A stretch of 64,000 nucleotides of DNA, taken from contig JAFLEE010000017.1 of assembly GCA_017302015.1 (NCBI GenBank), forward strand, positions 11,846-75,845. The letters are read 5' to 3'. The translations under genes were made by a program, and so were the position numbers. The notes beneath the pieces are model-generated. The model did no database searches, had not been told where the DNA came from, and saw only the letters and a list, made by a program, of their open reading frames with translations. This document shows positions 52,701 to 60,817 of this stretch, piece after piece. Position 1 is the first letter of the stretch. Every line of letters starts with the position of its first letter. This DNA comes from Spirochaetota bacterium. GTDB lineage: Bacteria; Spirochaetota; UBA12135; COTS27; JAFLEE01.

Positions 52701-54229
52701 AAAGCCCGCTCTACGCGCTACTGCGCGCCCCCGGGGATCTCGTGGTGGCCCACGCCCCCGAGGCCAAGGCCTTCGCCCAGGCGCTGGTGAACGCCCTCGC
52801 CCCGTTCGGCCGCAAGGCGCGCGCCCTCGAACTCGCCCCGGGGGCGAGCCTGGCCGGGGTGGATTCCCATGTGATCCTCATCGGCGGCGTGGCCCGGGCG
52901 CAACCCGCGGCCGTGCTGGAATGGGAGATGGCGGGAGTGTTGGATGAGGCCCTCGAAGGCTTCCCCTCCCGCTCCTTGCCCCTCATCGAGCGCCGATTGC
53001 ACCCGAACTTCCCGATGCGGGGCCTCGTCTACGTCAGCGGCGCCGATGAAGCTGCGCGCCGCGACGGGGTGCGGGCGCTGGAGCAGGCCGCCGCCGACAT
53101 CGCGGAACTCTGGAAGCGCGAGGGCGCCATGGTGCGCGTGGTGGCCCTCACCGACGCCCGCGGGGCCGCATCGTATGAGCGCCTGACCTTCGAGTTCGTC
53201 GGCCGGGGCCACCTCCTCGGCGGCGACGATACCCGGGAGCGCCTGGTCGCGGGCGAGTTCCTCCAAGCGGACGGCAAGCGCAAGGCGGCCTGGTGGAACC
53301 TCCACGCCCTCATCCTCGACGCGCCGCGCGCGCTCGGGGCGGAGGAATGGGGCGCGGCGCGGGCCCTGGCGAAGAGCGGGGTGCGCATCCTCGTCAGCGA
53401 ACCCTGCCTCGCGGCGAATAAGGCCATCGCGGATTACCTGGGCGTCCAAGAGGGCGCCCCGCGTTCGCTCACCGAAAGCGTGCGGGCGGGGGAGGCCTGG
53501 CAGGGCCCCATTCCGGTGAACGAAGTCGGCCAGATCAAGCAGGCGGTGATCGAACGCTTCCAACCCGGGTCCGATCCCAAGACGCTCCAGGTTTCCACCC
53601 TCCGGGGGGGGACGCCCTTGGCCTGGATGGAGAACGACAGCAGCCCCATCGCGGTCAAGGTGGAGCGGGACGGCGGCACCTATGCCGTGCTGGGCTACGC
53701 CCTCGGCGAGGTGTCGGCCCTGCACCGCCGCGTCGCCGTTTCGGGGAAAACGCATTCCTATTATGACCGCGACACTGCCTGCGGTCTCGAGCGCCCCGGC
53801 CGCTTCGCCCTTAATCTCTGCCTCGAGGGCCGGCCGGTGGAACGGATCCTTCCGCGCCTGCGCGCGGTGGCGCAACTAAACCGCGGCCTCCTCTCCCGCG
53901 GCGAGCGTGCGACCCTCCTCGTGCGCATCCGCGATATGGAGGGGCGCCTCGTGCCCGGTGCCGTGGCGCAATGCCGCGTGCAGGGGATGGTCCAGGCCAA
54001 GCCCCAAGGACAAGCCAGCGAGTACCGGGAACTCGTGGAGGTCGCCCCCGGCCTCTACCAGGCCGAGCTGGGAGCGGGTCCACGATCCGCAGGGACGAAG
54101 AACGTTCTATGGGTGGATGATTCGAACATCGCTGGCGAGGGCCTCAAGGCCTTAAGCGCCCAGATCCGTGTCATGGCCCCGGGGCACATCGCCTGGGAAG
54201 GGGGATGTTCGGCCTGGGTGAAGGATTAG
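49775..54229 (+). CDS. Very large exported glycoside hydrolase-like protein, clan GH-A
   Basis: A 1484-residue protein with a signal-anchor-like N terminus (hydrophobic about 20-40). Residues about 40-400 hold beta-rich domains, one of them with carbohydrate-binding-like features, and about 560-660 an immunoglobulin-like domain (GEVFVRYAEAG). A GH2/GH5-like barrel follows with WQVGNEVELD (about E776, acid/base) and GITEWNG (about E872, nucleophile). The last 500 residues are a mixed beta region with a Rossmann-like part (HVILIGGVARAQ). Its overall plan resembles large beta-galactosidase- or mannosidase-type proteins. The substrate is not evident. It is a single gene on the plus strand, convergent with the Bat operon. 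Confidence 0.78.
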   Translation: MNPTRKVAACSRITGPRPASVHVAVFAACTALLALLPAQTPRLAYLVEALGSAKTALLIEGGAEGSAWALGLRVTDKEWARWNLPAFPASPACTGLAFQARLATVPAADGQTKLSRSPSAFQVRMVEADGSEWQGEKLDALEAGWKKFSVSPDRFQYFRGSDRRKGTAFKWSQAVQVQFVLIGAAPGEGVDIDSVRLGPSAPAWTFDSGEHRSVTSAAEAQRARTSMMYGSLMAEKERLDGCARWAQEAGAGLKALLDSQAPQETLDAITTKLSGATRGKLPAYLENPPGGVGAYEPRVLPLSGAEVKRLAPLMLDLGDASGWKSSTLYLAKPQGSPARLEEDGREGIGMDFRFTDASKQVIFLEGPTFAPVNVSGYRAVEVLAKLDAAPLNEASPLCLRLLSGENPSDFADYKAEAPLPAGRWTNFRFVLGKPFQGGGSYQARQLSSFRFRFQNKEETPARFRFLVAQIRFLPPDSAQAATERALSAAYAQVAESKLAAWSALDGLRQMRERVRSNAVFGAWLSRAQRAAARRPMAYPALPSLPGLTLSARLDASGSGEVFVRYAEAGASAEGGEVEVLDHRGMAAAKSALAPDAADRKALSARLIVANVHPWSPAYPYLYRLRVRLRGGAVPLLERELGFRNITVGSSPLSPTLRHAWGEADWEGSMLLNGQPYFPYGAYYGLPKGKNLGDVAPLLRELWVDALREYGFSFKPERIAFGDREGIGAYASIAPPYKNIADWDSLNQVFADWSKRLEALGPELGRPSVLNWQVGNEVELDMWGASLADSCPEAPWLPLERAAVLARGLLPPAPITYVRAGALSPIPVLAGEDLAGINQYTGRYGGRITEIGAHLEQYARHARASCRSLGITEWNGPQYSWAANGIGGVTERGSAYYVQRYFETMIDTPGIGLSSEFTLNWVLWRTENLTTRTKEEEWKDRPPYEGFGGGYSADHVPILSLEQVYRGEVFRAFRGMQSPLYALLRAPGDLVVAHAPEAKAFAQALVNALAPFGRKARALELAPGASLAGVDSHVILIGGVARAQPAAVLEWEMAGVLDEALEGFPSRSLPLIERRLHPNFPMRGLVYVSGADEAARRDGVRALEQAAADIAELWKREGAMVRVVALTDARGAASYERLTFEFVGRGHLLGGDDTRERLVAGEFLQADGKRKAAWWNLHALILDAPRALGAEEWGAARALAKSGVRILVSEPCLAANKAIADYLGVQEGAPRSLTESVRAGEAWQGPIPVNEVGQIKQAVIERFQPGSDPKTLQVSTLRGGTPLAWMENDSSPIAVKVERDGGTYAVLGYALGEVSALHRRVAVSGKTHSYYDRDTACGLERPGRFALNLCLEGRPVERILPRLRAVAQLNRGLLSRGERATLLVRIRDMEGRLVPGAVAQCRVQGMVQAKPQGQASEYRELVEVAPGLYQAELGAGPRSAGTKNVLWVDDSNIAGEGLKALSAQIRVMAPGHIAWEGGCSAWVKD

Positions 54230-54290
54230 CCTTCCCCCGACCGCGCCAGCCGGAGGCCGCGGCGCTCCGTAGGGGCGCGTGCGGAGGCCC

Positions 54291-55136
54291 CTATTTGTAC
54301 ACTTGGGGTTTTCCGGCCTTCCCCATATTCTCCCGGTCCTTTCCTTCCCGCATTTGCTGCGCCGAACTCTGGCGTAGGGTCGCGCCGGCGGCCTGCCGCT
54401 CGATGCGCTCCCCGGCCTTCGCCAATTCCCGCCGCTCCGTTTCGCTGAGCTCGCCCGCACCCGTCGACGGCCCGTCGCGATCCGGGTTTCCCAGGGGAGT
54501 CCCGTAGGGATCGGGGCGGCTCGGTGGATTCCCGGCCTTGGGATCGCCTTGGCCCTCCGTTCGCGCGGCCTGGGCGTTCGGCTTCTGGGAGCCGCCGCCC
54601 CCGCCCCCGCCGCCGCAGGCCCCGCGATTGCTTTCGTGCATGGCGCGGATGTGGCGAAGCGCCGCCTCGATGAGGATTTCGTTGCTCGCGGCGGGGCGGG
54701 CGTAGCCGCCCTCGCCCGTGAGGGCGTGGAAACGCCCCTGGGCGAGGCGCCAGAGCGCTTCCGTGCGTTCGATATGGCAATAATTTGAATCAAGTTCGAC
54801 GCCGCCCCAGGCGTAGAGGGCGAAGGCGTCGTTCCAGGCGGCGGGGAGGAAATCGCCCCGGAGGCCGAGGGATTCCTGGTAGCGTTGGTGGGCCCCGGCG
54901 AAGTCTTTGGTGCGGAATGACGCATCGCCTAAGTTGAGTTCGACCACGTGGGGCTTCACCGCGAGGGCGAGGGCCTCCTCGAAGTGGCGCCGGGCGCCCT
55001 CGAAATCGTCGAGGGCGTAGCGCGCGATGCCCTTCTGGTTGAGGCGCTGGGCGATGAAGGAGGGGTTTTTCCACTGGAAAACGAGGAGGGCGGCGAGGAT
55101 CCCCAGGACGAGGAGGGCCTCGATGCGGCGGCTCAT
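54291..55136 (-). CDS. BatC-like TPR protein of the Bat operon
   Basis: A 281-residue protein with one N-terminal membrane helix (about 7-25) and a TPR region (about 30-115: GIARYALDDFEGARRHFEEALALA, NLGDASFRTKDFAGAHQRYQESL). After about residue 170 it is low-complexity, with an eight-Gly run after a Cys, and ends with a long charged helix. BatC/BatE TPR proteins work with BatA and BatB in the envelope, linked to aerotolerance in Bacteroides and to stress fitness in Leptospira and Francisella. It is the last gene of the operon and overlaps batB by four bases. The tail may vary by Gly-tract slippage. Confidence 0.8.
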   Translation of the reverse strand: MSRRIEALLVLGILAALLVFQWKNPSFIAQRLNQKGIARYALDDFEGARRHFEEALALAVKPHVVELNLGDASFRTKDFAGAHQRYQESLGLRGDFLPAAWNDAFALYAWGGVELDSNYCHIERTEALWRLAQGRFHALTGEGGYARPAASNEILIEAALRHIRAMHESNRGACGGGGGGGGSQKPNAQAARTEGQGDPKAGNPPSRPDPYGTPLGNPDRDGPSTGAGELSETERRELAKAGERIERQAAGATLRQSSAQQMREGKDRENMGKAGKPQVYK

Positions 55137-56173
55137 CCCCTCCCCCGGCGTCTTCGAAAGAAGCCCAAAACTTGCAGGAAGAAATCGAGGGAAAAGAGGA
55201 CGAGCGAACCCAGGATGAACGGCGCGCCCACGTCCCGGGGCACGGGCAGGGAGGCGGCGGCCCCGCCCCCCGTCTGCTTTTGGATGGCGGCGAGGAGCCC
55301 GGTGAGCTGGGGGCTTTCTTCGAGGTCGACGAAGGCGCCCCCGGTGCGGTGCGCGATCTTTTCCAGGTGCGCGGTCACCTTGGCGGTGGTCCACTTGAAG
55401 GGCCTTGCGCTTTTTTTCCCGGCGAGGATGTCTTCGGGCCGTTTGATGGACAGCGTCACGCCCTTGCGGGAGCCGAGGGCGACCGTGTGGACGGGGATGC
55501 CCCGCTGCGCCAGGGCGTCGAGTTCATCGTCCCATTTCCCGCTATGGTCGTTTTCCCCGTCGGATAGGAGGACGACCTGGCATCGGGCCCCTCCCGGGCG
55601 CGCGCTGAGTCGCAGGGCGCATTCCAGGGCGGTGCGGAAATCGCTGCCGGTTTTCTCGAAGGCGTGCTCCTCGAAGTCGCCGAGGTATTGGCGCACCGCC
55701 CCATGGTCGCGGGTGAAGGGGGCGTGGAGGACCGCCATGCCGCTATAACTGGCGAGGGCGATGGGCGTGCTCGGATAGGCCGAGAGAACGGCCCCGATGA
55801 CGAGGGTGCCCTGGCGCAAGCGCGAGGTATTGGTGGGCAGGCCCGCCACCTCCACCGCATCTTTGGAAAGCATGCTGAAGGACGCGTCGAGGACGAATAC
55901 GATGGGGCGAACTTCAGCCCCCATCGCGGTGGATCCCCCGCTCGCCTCCGGGCCCGCCGCCGCGATCAGGAGCAGGGCTCCCGCCGTGAAGGTCAGGGCG
56001 GCGTAGATGGCGAAGGAGGCCGGGCGGCCGAAGGCGGTGAGGCTGGATCGAAAGCGCGGCGCCACCGCCACGGCGAGGGCCAGGAGCGCGGCGCGTTGGC
56101 GCATCGCGAACAGGAGCGCGAGGAGGGCCCACGGGCCCAGGAGGAGGAGCAGAAGGGGTTCCCGGAAGCTCAT
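55133..56173 (-). CDS. batB: BatB-like von Willebrand factor A membrane protein
   Basis: A 346-residue inner-membrane protein with three transmembrane segments (about 8-28 and 55-75, then one near the C terminus around 315-335) flanking a VWA domain. The metal-ion-dependent adhesion site is intact: DASFSM (DxSxS) and LLSDGEN. It should form a complex with BatA. The start at 56173 is chosen because its ATG overlaps the batA stop by four bases; the open frame upstream is a shadow. It is followed by the TPR gene with the same four-base coupling. Confidence 0.9.
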   Translation of the reverse strand: MSFREPLLLLLLGPWALLALLFAMRQRAALLALAVAVAPRFRSSLTAFGRPASFAIYAALTFTAGALLLIAAAGPEASGGSTAMGAEVRPIVFVLDASFSMLSKDAVEVAGLPTNTSRLRQGTLVIGAVLSAYPSTPIALASYSGMAVLHAPFTRDHGAVRQYLGDFEEHAFEKTGSDFRTALECALRLSARPGGARCQVVLLSDGENDHSGKWDDELDALAQRGIPVHTVALGSRKGVTLSIKRPEDILAGKKSARPFKWTTAKVTAHLEKIAHRTGGAFVDLEESPQLTGLLAAIQKQTGGGAAASLPVPRDVGAPFILGSLVLFSLDFFLQVLGFFRRRRGRG

Positions 56174-57198
56174 CGCAGGGGCCTCCGCAGGAACATCCCC
56201 TCCAGCACGAGCCAACAGCAGAGGAGCGCGGCGGCGGCCGCGGCGAGTGTCGGCCTCCACGAATCGAGGCTGCGGGCGGTGGCCCGCTCCAGGGGCGAAC
56301 GCTCCATGCGCTCGATCTCGCGCAGGAGCGCCTCGAGGGCGTCGCCATTTTGGGCCCGGGCATAGACGCCGTCGGCCGCCTTCGCGATGCGGCGGAGTTG
56401 GGCGTCGTCGAGGCGCGTCCTCAGGGGCTTGCCCTCGGAACCGATGAAGGGTTTCCCGTTGGGCTCGAAGACGGCGATCTCCGCCTCGCCCGCCATGCCG
56501 AGGAGGTAGCAGCGAAGGCCCAGGCTTTTGACGTATTTTCCGGCCAATTCGGGGTCGATGCCCGCGATATTCTCCCCATCGGTGATGAGGATGATGAGTT
56601 GGCCCCGGCCGGGGAGCCGAACCTTGGCGAGGCCGTTGGCGGCGGCGACGAGGGCGTCGCCGATGGCCGTGCCCCCGCTTTGGCTATGGCTGACGCTCTC
56701 GTAGGCGATCCCCTCCACGAGTTCCAGGGCCGTCTCGCGGTCGGTGGTGAGGGGGGTCTGGGTGAAGACGTATTTGGCGAAGACGTAGAGCGCGACCCGG
56801 TTCCCGGCGGAGCGGCGGATGAAATCCCGGGTGAGGGATTTCAGGGCCTCGAGGCGGTTGGGGGAAAAATCGGCGGCCTGCATGGTGGCCGAGACGTCGA
56901 GGGCGAAGGCGACATCGATGCCGCTCTCGTCGAGGAGCGTATGGGTGCGCTCGCGCCCAGGCCCGGCCAGGGCGAGGATCAGGGTGGTGAGGATCGCGGA
57001 TTCGAGAATCCAACCGGCATGGCCCGCGAGGCGTCGCCACCAAGGGTGCGGGAAGAATTGGAGCGTCGGGATGGCCACGGCGCGCCGGCGGAGGAAGACG
57101 AGGCGAAGGGCCATATACGCGGGCACGGCGAGCAGGGCCCAGAGAAGCATGGGCGACTCGAACCGGAAATCCGCGGGAAGGGCGATGGGAAAAGTCAT
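56170..57198 (-). CDS. batA: BatA-like von Willebrand factor A membrane protein
   Basis: A 342-residue inner-membrane protein. An N-terminal BatA-type membrane region (helices near 15-35 and 60-80) is followed by a VWA domain (about 90-280) with DVSATM, where the second MIDAS Ser is Thr, and ILITDGEN. A C-terminal helix (about 320-335) anchors it. In Bat operons BatA and BatB pair and are thought to be conditioned by the MoxR ATPase. Overlaps of four bases with the genes on both sides indicate translational coupling in a six-gene operon. Confidence 0.9.
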   Translation of the reverse strand: MTFPIALPADFRFESPMLLWALLAVPAYMALRLVFLRRRAVAIPTLQFFPHPWWRRLAGHAGWILESAILTTLILALAGPGRERTHTLLDESGIDVAFALDVSATMQAADFSPNRLEALKSLTRDFIRRSAGNRVALYVFAKYVFTQTPLTTDRETALELVEGIAYESVSHSQSGGTAIGDALVAAANGLAKVRLPGRGQLIILITDGENIAGIDPELAGKYVKSLGLRCYLLGMAGEAEIAVFEPNGKPFIGSEGKPLRTRLDDAQLRRIAKAADGVYARAQNGDALEALLREIERMERSPLERATARSLDSWRPTLAAAAAALLCCWLVLEGMFLRRPLR

Positions 57199-57707
57199 GC
57201 CTCGTCCTCCGCGACTCGGGGCTTGCCGTTGGCGCCCAGGGCCTGGGCGTCATTCACCAGGTTCGCGAAGGCTTGGGGCCCGGGATCTTCCTTCGCGCAG
57301 GCCGTGCGCTCGCAGTTCCTGAAGAATTTCGCCGCCCGAAGCTGGCTCGGGAGGCGCTCGATCTCATCGGCGCTGAGTCCCTCGAACGGGATCCCGGTGC
57401 GTCGGGTCAACCAGGCCTTCACCCGCGCGTTCAGTTCGAAGAGGCCGTCGCGGTAGCGGCGGGATTTTTTGATCTTCGCGCGTAGCGTGGCGAGTTCGCC
57501 ATCGAAGTCGACCTTCGCGGGAAGGGGGTTCCTCGCTAACCAAGCCTCCCGCGCCATTTTCTTCGACGCAAGCCAGGGGAATACGTGGCGCACCAGAAGC
57601 CATAAGACCAGGCCGGCCACGAGGAGCCAGAACAGCCAGACGAGCGCGGGGGGATAGAGGGAGAGGGGCCCCTCCAATTTCCCGACGAGGTTCGGGAGGG
57701 CCTTCAT
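57195..57707 (-). CDS. Bat operon membrane protein (DUF4381-like position)
   Basis: A 170-residue protein with one transmembrane helix (about 20-45) and a helical cytoplasmic domain with ELATLRAKIKKSRRYRDGLFELNARVKAWLTRRTGIPFEGLSADEIERL-type charged sequence (described by features only). Its place between DUF58 and batA is where MoxR/Bat operons usually encode a small DUF4381-type membrane protein. Function is unknown. The ATG overlaps the DUF58 stop, and the stop overlaps the batA start, four bases each. Confidence 0.75.
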   Translation of the reverse strand: MKALPNLVGKLEGPLSLYPPALVWLFWLLVAGLVLWLLVRHVFPWLASKKMAREAWLARNPLPAKVDFDGELATLRAKIKKSRRYRDGLFELNARVKAWLTRRTGIPFEGLSADEIERLPSQLRAAKFFRNCERTACAKEDPGPQAFANLVNDAQALGANGKPRVAEDEA

Positions 57708-58624
57708 GCCGGCCCCCCCGGGCGCCGGGCGAGGGTTTCCCCAAGCAGGGCGAGGGCGCTTTCCATCGGGAGGCGTGTGGAGAGCGAGGCGAAACGGAAC
57801 CCGCGGCGCAAGGATTCGGCCCCGAGGGCCCGCGCCACGGATTCCGGGCCCCCGACGGGCCCCGGCCGAAAGATCCCGGCGCGCCGGGGGCCTTCGGGGG
57901 AGCGTCCCTGGAGGGAAAGGGGGCGCGCTTCCCCGGGGAACGGATCGTGGACATGGACGAGGACGACGTCGTGGCGCCAGAGGAGGTAATCGAAATCCCG
58001 CGGCAATTCGCGGTCGAGGAAATCGGACAGGATGAAGATCATGAAGCGCTTCCCGCGGCGCGCCTGGAGGGCGAAGACCGCTTGGCGGAGGTCGGTCTCC
58101 CGGCACCGGCCGGGCGCTTCGGTGGCGGCCCGGAAGAAGGCGGCGAGGGCCCGGTAGAAGGGGCGCCGCCCGCGCTCGGGCGCCGCGAACGAGCGCACCG
58201 CCTCGTCGTAGAGGACCCAGCCCAGGCGGTCCCGGCTCGCGGTGGCCGACCAGGCCAGGGAGGCCGCCAGTTCGGCGGCGAACTCGATGGGCCGGCGCTC
58301 CTGGAGGCCCGCGTGCATGGACGGGCTCACGTCGAGGGCGAGGATCACCTCGCGCTCGCGCTCGTCCTGGTATTCGCGCACGTAGGGTTCGCGCATGCGC
58401 GCCGTCATGTTCCAGTCGATCTGCCGCACGTCCTCGCCGTCGACGTACTTGCGCGCCTCGCGGAACTCCAGGCCCCGTCCCCGCACCCGGGCCACGTACT
58501 CGCCGCGGCGGAACGCCATGGCGCGCCGCCGCGAGAGCAGATCGAGTTCGCGCACCCGCGCGAGGAACTCGCCCTCGCCAGAGTGCGGCTCCAATTCCCA
58601 GAGGTTGCGCGGGGCGGTCGTCAC
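57704..58624 (-). CDS. DUF58 domain protein of the MoxR/Bat operon
   Basis: A 306-residue cytoplasmic protein. It has the DUF58 hallmarks FRRGEYVARVRGRGLEFREARKY, DVRQIDWN and REYQDEREREVILALDVSPSM, the last carrying a VWA-like DxSxS metal motif, then LSDFLD. DUF58 proteins are coupled to MoxR AAA+ ATPases and VWA proteins in assembly or maturation of envelope or enzyme complexes. It starts 19 bases after the MoxR gene and overlaps the next gene by four bases. Confidence 0.9.
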   Translation of the reverse strand: MTTAPRNLWELEPHSGEGEFLARVRELDLLSRRRAMAFRRGEYVARVRGRGLEFREARKYVDGEDVRQIDWNMTARMREPYVREYQDEREREVILALDVSPSMHAGLQERRPIEFAAELAASLAWSATASRDRLGWVLYDEAVRSFAAPERGRRPFYRALAAFFRAATEAPGRCRETDLRQAVFALQARRGKRFMIFILSDFLDRELPRDFDYLLWRHDVVLVHVHDPFPGEARPLSLQGRSPEGPRRAGIFRPGPVGGPESVARALGAESLRRGFRFASLSTRLPMESALALLGETLARRPGGPA

Positions 58625-58643
58625 GGGGCGCGGCCTGGCCGGG

Positions 58644-59615
58644 TCAGGGGACCTTGACGGCGGCGAGGATCTTCTCGATGAGGTCGACGCTGCGCACCCC
58701 TTCGGCTTCGGCGTGGTAGGTCGGGATCACCCGGTGGCGGAGGACGGGGAGGGCCACGGCCTTGATGTCCCCCGGTTCCACGTGGCCGCGGCCGAGGAAG
58801 AGCGCCCGGGCCCGGCTGACCTGGGCCAGGGCGATGGAGGCGCGGGGCGAGGCCCCCAGCGCGATGCGGCCCTCGAGGTCGAGGCCGTAGGCCTTCGGGT
58901 GGCGGGTGGCATCGACCAATTGGGAAAGGTAGCGCACCAGGCGTTCCTCGATGTGCACTTGGCGCACGGCCTCCTGGAGGGCGAGGATGGCCTCGGCGGA
59001 CAGGAGCGCGCGCACCTTGGGCAGCGCGGTCTCCTGGATGACGAGATTCACCACCCGCGCCTCCTCCTCGAGGGTGGGGTAGTCGAGGACGAGTTTGAGC
59101 ATGAACCGGTCGAGTTGGGCCTCGGGCAGGGGGTAGGTGCCCTCCTGCTCCACCGGGTTCTGGGTGGCGAAGACGAAGAACGGCGCCGGGAGTTTGAAGG
59201 TCTCGTCCCCGATGGTGACCTGGCGCTCCTGCATGCTCTCGAGCAGGGCGGACTGGACCTTGGCGGGGGCCCGGTTGATCTCGTCGGCGAGGATGAAGTT
59301 GGCGAAGATGGGGCCCTTCTTCACCTCGAAGGCGGCGGCGCCGGGGTTGAAGATGCGCGTGCCCGTGATATCGGCGGGCAACAGGTCGGGGGTGAATTGG
59401 ATGCGCCGGAACGCCAGCCCCGAGACCTGGGCCATGAGCGCGACGGCCCGGGATTTCGCGAGCCCGGGAACGCTCTCCAGGAGCGCGTGGCCGCCGGCCG
59501 CCATGGCGAGGAAGAGCCCCTCGATGAGGCCGTCCTGGCCGACGATGCCCTTGGAGAGTTCCTCCCGCGCTTCGCCGATCTTTTTCGCCTGTTCGCCGAG
59601 ACTCTGGTCGTTCAT
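58644..59615 (-). CDS. moxR: MoxR-family AAA+ ATPase
   Basis: A 323-residue AAA+ ATPase. The P-loop is GLAKS within LLESVPGLAKS. Further landmarks are FTPDLLPADITGT, the Walker B-like FILADEINRAP, sensor-1 FATQNP with EQEGTYPLPEAQLDRFM, and a C-terminal helical lid. MoxR proteins act as chaperone-like ATPases that activate or insert metal into VWA-containing complexes. The start at 59615 is chosen because the conserved N terminus begins there. It is the first gene of the operon that continues with DUF58, BatA, BatB and BatC. A divergent promoter region of about 220 bases separates it from corA. Confidence 0.94.
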   Translation of the reverse strand: MNDQSLGEQAKKIGEAREELSKGIVGQDGLIEGLFLAMAAGGHALLESVPGLAKSRAVALMAQVSGLAFRRIQFTPDLLPADITGTRIFNPGAAAFEVKKGPIFANFILADEINRAPAKVQSALLESMQERQVTIGDETFKLPAPFFVFATQNPVEQEGTYPLPEAQLDRFMLKLVLDYPTLEEEARVVNLVIQETALPKVRALLSAEAILALQEAVRQVHIEERLVRYLSQLVDATRHPKAYGLDLEGRIALGASPRASIALAQVSRARALFLGRGHVEPGDIKAVALPVLRHRVIPTYHAEAEGVRSVDLIEKILAAVKVP

Positions 59616-59785
59616 GGATCGCTCCGGGCCGACCCGGTTGGCCCGGGCCGCGGCATCCAGATTATATCGCGGGATGAAGGAGGGCCCCGACCGCATTCTC
59701 CCCGCCCCGGGCGCGGTGCGGGAGTTTTACCACCCCGGATATCCGGATGTCCGAGGCGGGAACGGGGGCCCGCGGCCCGGCAAAT

Positions 59786-59814
59786 TTGGCCTTCTGCACC
59801 CGGGGGTTTATAAT
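59786..59814 (+). promoter_or_regulatory. Candidate promoter of the corA-GNAT pair
   Basis: TTGGCC (59786-59791) and TATAAT (59809-59814) are spaced by 17 bases. Transcription would begin around 59821, giving a leader of about a dozen bases before the ATG at 59834. Confidence 0.6.
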
Positions 59815-59833
59815 CGGGGAAACCGTAGGCAGC

Positions 59834-60817
59834 ATGGTCCGAACCCTCCTCGAAATCGAACGCGGCGATGGCCAGACCCCCTGGCGCTGGATCGACGTCT
59901 ACCAGCCCACGCCCGAAGAGATCGTGGCCCTGGTGCAGGACCACGAACTCCACGAGACGAGCGTGCAGGACTGCCTCGATCCCGGCCACCTGCCCAAGTT
60001 CGAGATCGTCGACGATCTCACCTTCTTCATCGTGCGCTTCGACACCGCCGTGCAGGAGGGCGAGGAGGAGAGTTTCACCGTCGGGGGGATGACCAATAAG
60101 ATCGCCACCTTCATCGGCCCCCGCGGCCTCATCACGATCCACCGTATGGGCTCGCGCATCATCCAAGACGTCTCGCCGGTGTGGAAGCAGCGCCTGGCGG
60201 TACGGGCCAACGGCCATCCCATGCCCTTCTCGCCCGAACTCGCCGCCTTCCGCATCAGCCTCGACCTCATCAAGGCGGCGGTGCAATCCTTCGAGAAGCC
60301 GGTGAAGAAGGCCCAGGTCGAGGTCGAGATCCTGGAAGAATCGATCTTCTCCGACAGCGGCCCCCAGCTCCAGACCCAGAAGGTCCTCCTCGATCTCTAC
60401 ACCCTCAAGCGCCGGTGCAAGGTCTATAGCCGCATGCTCCATCTGCTGCGCAACCTCCTCATCCGCATCGAGGGACCCGCCTCGGCCGCGGGCGAAGAGA
60501 AGGCGCCCTTCGTGCAGGACCTCGCCGAATCCTGCGACCGCCTGCTGCTCCTCGCCGACGAGGGGCTCGACACGGCCAACCAGCTCCTCAATTACCACCT
60601 CTCGCTGTCGACCCACCGCACCAACGAGGTGGTCCGGGTGCTCACCGTCTTCTCCGCCTTCTTCATGCCGCTGACCTTCATCGTGGGCCTCTACGGCATG
60701 AATTTCCGCCATATGCCCGAATTGGAGTGGCATTGGGGCTACCCCCTGGTGCTGGCGATGATGGTCGCCGTCACGGTGGGGATCTTCGCCTATTTCCGCC
60801 GAAAGAAGATCATGTGA
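59834..60817 (+). CDS. corA: CorA-family magnesium/divalent cation transporter
   Basis: A 327-residue inner-membrane channel. The large cytoplasmic N-terminal domain contains the family pattern (WRWIDVYQPTPEEI, LPKFEIVDDLTFFIVRFD) and a long helix, followed by two transmembrane helices near the C terminus. The selectivity signature GMN is intact in LYGMNF, with the periplasmic loop MPELEWHWGYP after it. It works as a pentamer importing Mg2+ (or Co2+/Ni2+). The start at 59834 is chosen because the residues before it are not protein-like and a promoter precedes it. Its stop overlaps the next start (TGATG). Confidence 0.94.
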   Translation: MVRTLLEIERGDGQTPWRWIDVYQPTPEEIVALVQDHELHETSVQDCLDPGHLPKFEIVDDLTFFIVRFDTAVQEGEEESFTVGGMTNKIATFIGPRGLITIHRMGSRIIQDVSPVWKQRLAVRANGHPMPFSPELAAFRISLDLIKAAVQSFEKPVKKAQVEVEILEESIFSDSGPQLQTQKVLLDLYTLKRRCKVYSRMLHLLRNLLIRIEGPASAAGEEKAPFVQDLAESCDRLLLLADEGLDTANQLLNYHLSLSTHRTNEVVRVLTVFSAFFMPLTFIVGLYGMNFRHMPELEWHWGYPLVLAMMVAVTVGIFAYFRRKKIM

